Shown here one piece after another: positions 56,745 to 64,000 of a DNA stretch of 64,000 bases; positions within the stretch are counted from its first letter, which is position 1, and each line of letters starts with the position of its first letter. This DNA comes from Steromphala cineraria (lineage: Eukaryota > Mollusca > Gastropoda > Trochida > Trochidae), in assembly GCA_916613615.1 (NCBI GenBank), contig OU744732.1:33627950-33691949 (forward strand), given 5' to 3'. A program made the position numbers and the translations under genes. Under the pieces are notes generated by a model. The model worked only from the letters and a program-made list of their open reading frames with translations. It was not told the DNA's origin and did not search any database.

Positions 56745-56952
56745 CTTGCTCGGGTGTGCACCTATCCCTTTAAGACCAACACGCAGAATACGATTGTATT
56801 GAAATCAACAACAACTGAAGCATAGATGTAGTTTAAGAAAATCACCAGAGCGTATTGTCATGCTGCACCGGAGCCAAATAACGTTAACAGTTACAGGCGA
56901 AAAAATGTATTTCCAAGAAATCAATATTCTCCGTTAAACTAAGTTAAAATAT

Positions 56953-59900
56953 CATTTACTTGTGTTATGAACCGTTGATTGGCTTAAATAAATTATGTTC
57001 AGGTTAATGAAACTAGCATTTATTTGTGTTGTGCACCTGTGATTTGCTAACATGTTCAGTTTAATGAAACTAGCATTTATTTGTGTTGTGCACCTGTGAT
57101 TTGCTTACATGTTCAGGTTAATGAAACAAGCATTTATTTGTGTTGTGCACCTGTGATTTGCTTACATATATTTTGTTCAGGTTAATGAAACTAGCATTTA
57201 TTTGTGTTGTGCACCTGTGATTTGCTTACATGTTCAGGTTAATGAAACTAGCATTTATTTGTGTTGTGCACCTGTGATTTGCTTACATGTTCAGGTTAAT
57301 GAAACTAGCATTTATTTGTGTTGTGCACCTGTGATTTGCTTACATGTTCAGGTTAATGAAACAAGCATTTATTTGTGTTGTGCACCTGTGATTTGCTTAC
57401 ATATATTATGTTCAGGTTAATGAAACTAGCATTTATTTGTGTTGTGCACCTGTGATTTGCTTACATGTTCAGGTTAATGAAACTAGCATTTATTTGTGTT
57501 GTGCACCTGTGATTTGCTTACATGTTCAGGTTAATGAAACTAGCATTTATTTGTGTTGTGCACCTGTGATTTGCTTACATGTTCAGGTTAATGAAACTAG
57601 CATTTATTTGTGTTGTGCACCTGTGATTTGCTTACATGTTCAGGTTAATGAAACTAGCATTTATTTGTGTTGTGCACCTGTGATTTGCTTACATGTTCAG
57701 GTTAATGAAACTAGCATTTATTTGTGTTGTGCACCTGTGATTTGCTTACATGTTCAGGTTAATGAAACAAGCATTTATTTGTGTTGTGCACCTGTGATTT
57801 GCTTACATATATTATGTTCAGGTTAATGACACTAGCATTTATTTGTGTTGTGCACCTGTGATTTGCTTACATGTTCAGGTTAATGAAACTAGCATTTATT
57901 TGTGTTGTGCACCTGTGATTTGCTTACATGTTCAGGTTAATGAAACTAGCATTTATTTGTGTTGTGCACCTGTGATTTGCTTACATGTTCAGGTTAATGA
58001 AACTAGCATTTATTTGTGTTGTGCACCTGTGATTTGCTTACATGTTCAGGTTAATGAAACAAGCATTTATTTGTGTTGTGCACCTGTGATTTGCTTACAT
58101 ATATTATGTTCAGGTTAATGAAACTAGCATTTATTTGTGTTGTGCACCTGTGATTTGCTTACATGTTCAGGTTAATGAAACTAGCATTTATTTGTGTTGT
58201 GCACCTGTGATTTGCTTACATGTTCAGGTTAATGAAACTAGCATTTATTTGTGTTGTGCACCTGTGATTTGCTTACATGTTCAGGTTAATGAAACTAGCA
58301 TTTATTTGTGTTGTGCACCTGTGATTTGCTTACATGTTCAGGTTAATGAAACTAGCATTTATTTGTGTTGTGCACCTGTGATTTGCTTACATGTTCAGGT
58401 TAATGAAACTAGCATTTATTTGTGTTGTGCACCTGTGATTTGCTTACATGTTCAGGTTAATGAAACAAGCATTTATTTGTGTTGTGCACCTGTGATTTGC
58501 TTACATATATTATGTTCAGGTTAATGACACTAGCATTTATTTGTGTTGTGTACCTGTGATTTGCTTACATGTTCAGGTTAATGAAACTAGCATTTATTTG
58601 TGTTGTGCACCTGTGATTTGCTTACATGTTCAGGTTAATGAAACTAGCATTTATTTGTGTTGTGCACCTGTGATTTGCTTACATGTTCAGGTTAATGAAA
58701 CTAGCATTTATTTGTGTTGTGCACCTGTGATTTGCTTACATGTTCAGGTTAATGAAACTAGCATTTATTTGTGTTGTGCACCTGTGATTTGCTTACATGT
58801 TCAGGTTAATGAAACTAGCATTTATTTGTGTTGTGCACCTGTGATTTGCTTACATGTTCAGGTTAATGAAACTAGCATTTATTTGTGTTGTGCACCTGTG
58901 ATTTGCTAACATGTTCAGGTTAATGAAACTAGCATTTATTTGTGTTGTGCACCTGTGATTTGCTTACATGTTCAGGTTAATGAAACTAGCATTTATTTGT
59001 GTTGTGCACCTGTGATTTGCTTACATGTTCAGGTTAATGAAACAAGCATTTATTTGTGTTGTGCACCTGTGATTTGCTTACATATATTTTGTTCAGGTTA
59101 ATGAAACTAGCATTTATTTGTGTTGTGCACCTGTGATTTGCTTACATGTTCAGGTTAATGAAACTAGCATTTATTTGTGTTGTGCACCTGTGATTTGCTT
59201 ACATGTTCAGGTTAATGAAACTAGCATTTATTTGTGTTGTGCACCTGTGATTTGCTTACATGTTCAGGTTAATGAAACAAGCATTTATTTGTGTTGTGCA
59301 CCTGTGATTTGCTTACATATATTATGTTCAGGTTAATGAAACTAGCATTTATTTGTGTTGTGCACCTGTGATTTGCTTACATGTTCAGGTTAATGAAACT
59401 AGCATTTATTTGTGTTGTGCACCTGTGATTTGCTTACATGTTCAGGTTAATGAAACTAGCATTTATTTGTGTTGTGCACCTGTGATTTGCTTACATGTTC
59501 AGGTTAATGAAACTAGCATTTATTTGTGTTGTGCACCTGTGATTTGCTTACATGTTCAGGTTAATGAAACTAGCATTTATTTGTGTTGTGCACCTGTGAT
59601 TTGCTTACATGTTCAGGTTAATGAAACAAGCATTTATTTGTCTTGTGCATCTGTGATTTGCTTACATGTTCAGGTTAATGAAACTAGCATTTATTTGTGT
59701 TGTGCACCTGTGATTTGCTTACATATATTTTGTTCAGGTTAATGAAACTAGCATTTATTTGTGTTGTGCACCTGTGATTTGCTTACATGTTCAGGTTAAT
59801 GAAACTAGCATTTATTTGTGTTGTGTACCTGTGATTTGCTTACATATATTATGTTCAGGTTAATGAAACTAGCATTTATTTGTGTTGTGCACCTGTGATT

Positions 59901-61226
59901 TGCTTACATGTTCAGGTTAATGAAACAAGCATTTATTTGTGTTGTGCACCTGTGATTTGCTTACATGTTCAGGTTAATGAAACTAGCATTTATTTGTGTT
60001 GAGCACCTGTGATCTGCTTACATGTTCAGGTTAATGAAACTAGCATTTATTTGTGTTGAGCACCTGCGATTCGCTTAAATGTTCAGGTTAATGAAACTAG
60101 CATTTATTTGTGTTGTGCACCTGTGATTTGCTTACATGTTCAGGTTAATGAAACTAGCATTTATTTGTGTTGTGCACCTGTGATTTGCTTACATGTTCAG
60201 GTTAATGAAACTAGCATTTATTTGTGTTGTGCACCTGTGATTTGCTTACATGTTCAGGTTAATGAAACTAGCATTTATTTGTGTTGTGCACCTGTGATTC
60301 GCTTAAATGTTCAGGTTAATGAAACTAGCATTTATTTGTGTTGTGCACCTGTTATTTGCTTACATGTTCAGGTTAATGAAACTAGCATTTATTTGTGTTG
60401 TGCACCTGTGATTTGCTTACATGTTCAGGTTAATGAAACTAGCATTTATTTGTGTTGTGCACCTGTGATTCGCTTAAATGTTCAGGTTAATGAAACTAGC
60501 ATTTATTTGTGTTGTGCACCTGTGATTTGCTTACATGTTCAGGTTAATGAAACTAGCATTTATTTGTGTTGTGCACCTGCGATTTGCTTACATGTTCAGG
60601 TTAATGAAACTAGCATTTATTTGTGTTGTGCACCTGTGATTTGCTTACATGTTCAGGTTAATGAAACTAGCATTTATTTGTGTTGTGCACCTGTGATTTG
60701 CTTACATGTTCAGGTTAATGAAACTAGCATTTATTTGTGTTGTGCACCTGTGATTTGCTTACATGTTCAGGTTAATGAAACTAGCATTTATTTGTGTTGT
60801 GCACCTGTGATTTGCTTACATGTTCAGGTTAATGAAACTAGCATTTATTTGTGTTGTGCACCTGTGATTTGCTTACATGTTCAGGTTAATGAAACTAGCA
60901 TTTATTTGTGTTGTGCACCTGTGATTTGCTTACATGTTCAGGTTAATGAAACTAGCATTTATTTGTGTTGTGCACCTGTGATTTGCTTACATGTTCAGGT
61001 TAATGAAACTAGCATTTATTTGTGTTGTGCACCTGTGATTTGCTTACATGTTCAGGTTAATGAAACTAGCATTTATTTGTGTTGTGCACCTGCGATTTGC
61101 TTACATGTTCAGGTTAATGAAACTAGCATTTATTTGTGTTGTGCACCTGTGATTTGCTTACATGTTCAGGTTAATGAAACTAGTATTTATTTGTGTTGTG
61201 CACCTGCGATATGCTAACATGTTCAG
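56953..61226. repeat. 57/64-bp minisatellite, about 73 units, upstream of LLTP E1
   Basis: Basic unit 57 bp (gttaatgaaactagcattta ... tgttcag). A 64-bp variant ending catatattatgttcag, usually with gaaacaagc instead of gaaactagc, closes blocks of 3, 6, 4, 6, 9, 3 and 6 basic units between about 57202 and 59760, giving block lengths of 235, 406, 292, 406, 577, 235 and 406 bp. From about 60000 on the array is nearly pure 57-bp units with point variants. Because 57 is a multiple of three, the plus strand shows long pseudo-open frames of a 19-residue repeat; they are not genes. The array begins about 200 bp upstream of the LLTP start codon. Confidence 0.95.
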
Positions 61227-61885
61227 TTTCCTGGTTGTTATCTTACATTCATTTGTAATGAAGACGTATATGTATTGTGTATAAATTGGAGGATATTGGA
61301 GACATTTAGCGTGGATGGTTGTATCTTGGTGTCAAGAAAGGCCATACGAAGAATGCGTGTCAAGAACCTTGTACTGCGCCCTGAAGTGATATTTTCTCTG
61401 TAAATGTTACAACAGATTAGAGTGGCAACAATATGTTAAGTAAATCATTTTGATACAGTCTTATGTAGTTTATGAGAAATGAGAAACGAATAATTATTTT
61501 ATGAAGCGGGAAAAACTATAACAGAAGGTTCTAACATAATTTAACTAATAATGATAATAATAATTTTGAAATAAACGGTCCTCAGAAATCTTAGATAGAA
61601 ATTGGAGTTAAACTTTTAAAAAAGATTTGAAGGAAAAGGGAGAATTTATTTTTTTAGTATACCTAAAGCGTTTGTGAAAAAAAATATCATCTAAAAAAAA
61701 GGAAATTTGTTTTTTTTATTCTTCCTTGAAGTTCCTTCCCTCAGACATCTTTGCCGTCGATCAAGTATAATTAATTTGAATAAAGATTATTTTTATTGTT
61801 TTCATCGTGTCGTTATTTAAGTAATTGTATTGCACCATTTATTAATAAAACAGAATCGCTACTACATTCCTACTATTCCTCAAGT
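61227..61885. other. Intergenic, no recognised feature
   Basis: AT-rich sequence beyond the minisatellite; nothing supported. Confidence 0.5.
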
Positions 61886-62000
61886 TTTTTGAAGACTCGG
61901 TGGTCGCTTGGTTGTGTTTTGGTACGAACAGTGCTGTCGATAGTTGGTTAACTCTGCAGCGATGGGTTCGAATCCCGTAACGCGCTCCGTGATAAATATA
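61886..62000 (+). repeat. tRNA-like/SINE head fragment
   Basis: gatgggttcgaatcccgt is a good B-box, with A-box-like tggtcgcttggttg about 65 nt before it. The stems do not complete a tRNA, so a SINE head or pseudo-tRNA is likely. Confidence 0.35.
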
Positions 62001-62184
62001 AATAGTATAAATTGGTAAATCATGAAGAAATACAACTAATATCGCACTACAAACATTTTCAAGAACCTTACTGGAAATAGAAGAGTTTTCCAGAGCAGAA
62101 AATGAAGATTTTCCTCAAATCCGAAGACAATTTCATGTCGTTTAATCAGGTATCAGCTGGTGGTAACATGAAAACGTGCAGACA

Positions 62185-62300
62185 CCTAGTTACTATGTGT
62201 CCCAGTCCACCCAGCTGTAAATGGGTACCTCGTAAGGATTGAGAGTGACGTTAACGCTGTGCGTCACATGACTGCACCCTCGTGAGTCGAGATGGTAAAA
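62185..62300 (-). repeat. SINE-like fragment
   Basis: On the minus strand gaggtacccatttacagctg followed by ggtggactgggacacatag is a phrase I associate with dispersed mollusc SINE cores. A weaker match lies at about 4590 in plus orientation. No complete SINE is visible. Confidence 0.4.
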
Positions 62301-63470
62301 GAAGTCACATGAAGATTGATATCCAATGATCGAGGGAAAGCCAAAGCGCCTTTGAGCAGCGCTATCTGAGCTGGATATCAGCACAATACAAATGTTTAGT
62401 AGTAGCAGTAGTAGTATCAAGTATTTCTGTAATATCTTTGTAAGTATGTAATAATGCAGTTATTTCAGGTTGACAAAATCCGATAATGTACATGTACCAG
62501 TTGTTTATGACATTGATAAGACATTCGAAATTTTCAATTAGAAATAACCAAAATATCTTAATTTTTGACGCAGATTTATTGCTCTTAAGCATATGTGTAA
62601 CACGCTAAGTTAAAACTGTAAACATATCTAAACATGTTAGTGTGTGTAATTTCGGGAGTAAACACTAATCCTGACAAACGAATATTTTGAGAGTTTATTC
62701 AATAGAAAAAAGTGCACAGCAGGCAGGGTTTGTTGCATTCAAGAAATGATGTACCCTAACTTTAGATCATCTTAAGATGGGACGGATCCCGTGGCTGTTC
62801 CAACTATGGACATCTTCCTAGGCAGAGATTAAAACACCAGACGCGGACCTGGCTTATCTAACCCTTGCTGTCGACCCTTGACTTTTCTGGTTTGCTAACA
62901 GCGCCCACTCCGGTGATCATTTTTCACCTCTAGTTACCTCCCTTGCTACAGGCAATCACCGACGCTCTTTTTTGTATCTGTGTTGGTAAACGTCGATAAA
63001 TCAAGTTTGTCAAATCTTTTCAAGAATTATTTTCTCGGTTGTTGTAGGTGTTTTTTTACTTGAACTGATAAATAAGACGAGAAATTATCAAAGATTTTTT
63101 TATTTACACTTTACAGGCGGATTTCTCTCTTTACAAATATTTCAGTCGACGTATTCGACAGAAAGGCCGCCATATTATATTCAGTTTTTGTAGTTTTGTA
63201 AAGGGCTTTCTGATTGGACTATTCCTTATTGTAAGCTAGAGAGCAGGACCAGAAAAGCCAAGTGTCAGCAGTAAGGCTTAAATTAGTAAGTTTGGAAACT
63301 GACCCTTTTAAGCTTTGTGAGAAAGATGAACTATGGATGAATTGCTATCCTTAGAGTGTCAATCACAAAACGCGATTTTGAAAAGTTATTAACAGAAGAA
63401 AGAAGATAAAGACAATAATTTAATAATGTGTCACAAGGATTATACAGTACAGATTAGTATTATCCTTCCT
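62301..63470. other. Intergenic, no recognised gene
   Basis: 62690-62960 is less AT-rich and may be an old repeat, but I cannot name it. The rest is AT-rich. Confidence 0.45.
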
Positions 63471-63577
63471 TAGTATTGAATTCTTACTGTTAAGTTTTTC
63501 ATGTATCATGTCATGCTCTGTCGGATGTAAGAAGAATTCCCTTTTGGGAAATAAAGTGTTATCTTATCTTATCTTAT
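63470..63577 (+). mobile_element. LINE 3' terminus with (TTATC)n tail
   Basis: catgtcatgctctgtcggat followed by gggaaataaagtg and a ttatcttatcttatc tail at 63560-63577 is a typical 3' end of a non-LTR element. No coding part remains. Confidence 0.55.
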
Positions 63578-63809
63578 CTACTAAGGCCTACGACGCACAT
63601 AAATCATTAATAAACATTATAGATTAGGTTACATAACAATAATAGATTAGAATATGACAAAGTGGTACAAAAGAAATAAAAAAGTGTTTGCTTAGGGATT
63701 TTCGTCCTTTTAACATAGCATTTGCCTCGATCTGTATATTATCCAATTTTGAAATTTAGGACAAGCAATCATAATTTTCTAATAGAAACCGGACGCTGGC
63801 AAGATATTC

Positions 63810-64000
63810 AAAAAAATTAACGTTTTTGCAGTTTGTGTAATTCACCAGCCATAGGAGACGAGTTTCACTATCTCTTTTGATGTGAAGCTCTTCTCCAACA
63901 TCGCCTTCAGTACATACCACATCAGTTCACGAAATTCTCAAATCTTTTAGCAATGAAAACATTATTAACCACTAAAAAGATTAAATACTTGAAACAACTG
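63810..64000 (+). pseudogene. C-terminal fragment of an L2/CR1-type LINE ORF2
   Basis: In one plus frame: CSLCNSPAIGDEFHYLF, a stop, then CEALLQHRLQYIPHQ. The CxxC...GDExHxLxxC pattern is the terminal zinc knuckle also seen at 15.5 kb and 48.2 kb. It contains one TGA and runs off the window end. Confidence 0.6.

Noticed and set aside
57202..61217. Long plus-strand open frames made of a 19-residue repeat (VNETSIYLCCAPVICLHVQ)
   Set aside because: They are the minisatellite read in frame: 57 is divisible by three and the unit lacks a stop in that frame. The 64-bp variants shift the frame and end each run. No start context, splice logic or recognisable protein.
56953..61226. CRISPR-like array
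   Set aside because: Direct repeats without unique spacers, in a eukaryotic gene's upstream region; it is a minisatellite.
61886..62000. Genuine tRNA gene
   Set aside because: Only the B-box is convincing; the arms do not complete a cloverleaf.
62193..62592. Two overlapping minus-strand small open frames
   Set aside because: They overlap a SINE-like fragment and have no recognisable protein or splice context.

Overview
This is eukaryotic, AT-rich DNA from an invertebrate animal. The repeat types (a DIRS-like retroelement, an I/Nimb-type LINE with RNase H, L2/CR1-type LINEs, a pearl/HINE-like Helitron-derived repeat and many foldback MITEs) suggest a lophotrochozoan, most likely a bivalve mollusc. 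This placement is inferred from repeat style, not proven.

The host content is essentially one gene. On the minus strand I could assemble 22 coding exons of a large lipid transfer protein (vitellogenin/apolipophorin/MTP superfamily) by matching splice sites and reading phase. It runs from the initiator Met and signal peptide at 56744 to an exon ending at 3436. The frame is still open there, so the gene continues beyond base 1. At least about 940 residues are encoded. All junctions agree in phase except E13 to E14. One exon is only 34 nt. Nearly everything else lies in its introns.

Layout: 1-1860 decayed DIRS-like element with inverted and direct repeats at its end; 1863-3232 Helitron-like repeat with 145-bp units split by a 513-bp MITE; 3436-13251 exons E22 to E11 with small MITEs and a second Helitron-like copy at 10.1-10.7 kb; 13.4-15.9 kb truncated LINE; 15.99-19.25 kb TTAA MITEs and a 1-kb foldback; 19.25-21.25 kb second truncated LINE with an intact reverse transcriptase frame; 22.4-27.3 kb exons E10 to E5; 27.54-33.44 kb a 5.9-kb TIR-bounded element carrying a broken roughly 1,490-codon gene; 33.98-35.37 kb exons E4 to E2; 38.0-43.3 kb near-intact I-type LINE (minus); 43.65-48.44 kb L2-like LINE (plus) with a 2A-like peptide; 49-56 kb MITEs and a segmental duplication; 56586-56744 exon E1; about 56.95-61.23 kb a 57/64-bp minisatellite directly upstream of E1; 61.2-64 kb SINE- and LINE-like fragments.

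Most unusual points: (i) four exons of the lipid transfer gene have degenerate tandem copies of one exon edge, including the splice site, lying in the adjacent intron; (ii) the 27.5-33.4 kb element encodes a multidomain protein with zinc-finger-like, FEN/XPG-nuclease-like and CXC-like parts that I cannot assign to a named transposon superfamily; (iii) the LINE at 43.7 kb has the layout small membrane ORF - AUGA overlap - ORF1 with a 2A motif - single UAA - in-frame ORF2; (iv) a duplicated intron segment preserves a related empty site that shows TTAA target duplication for an abundant MITE; (v) a 4.3-kb minisatellite with higher-order block structure starts about 200 bp upstream of the lipid transfer gene's start codon.
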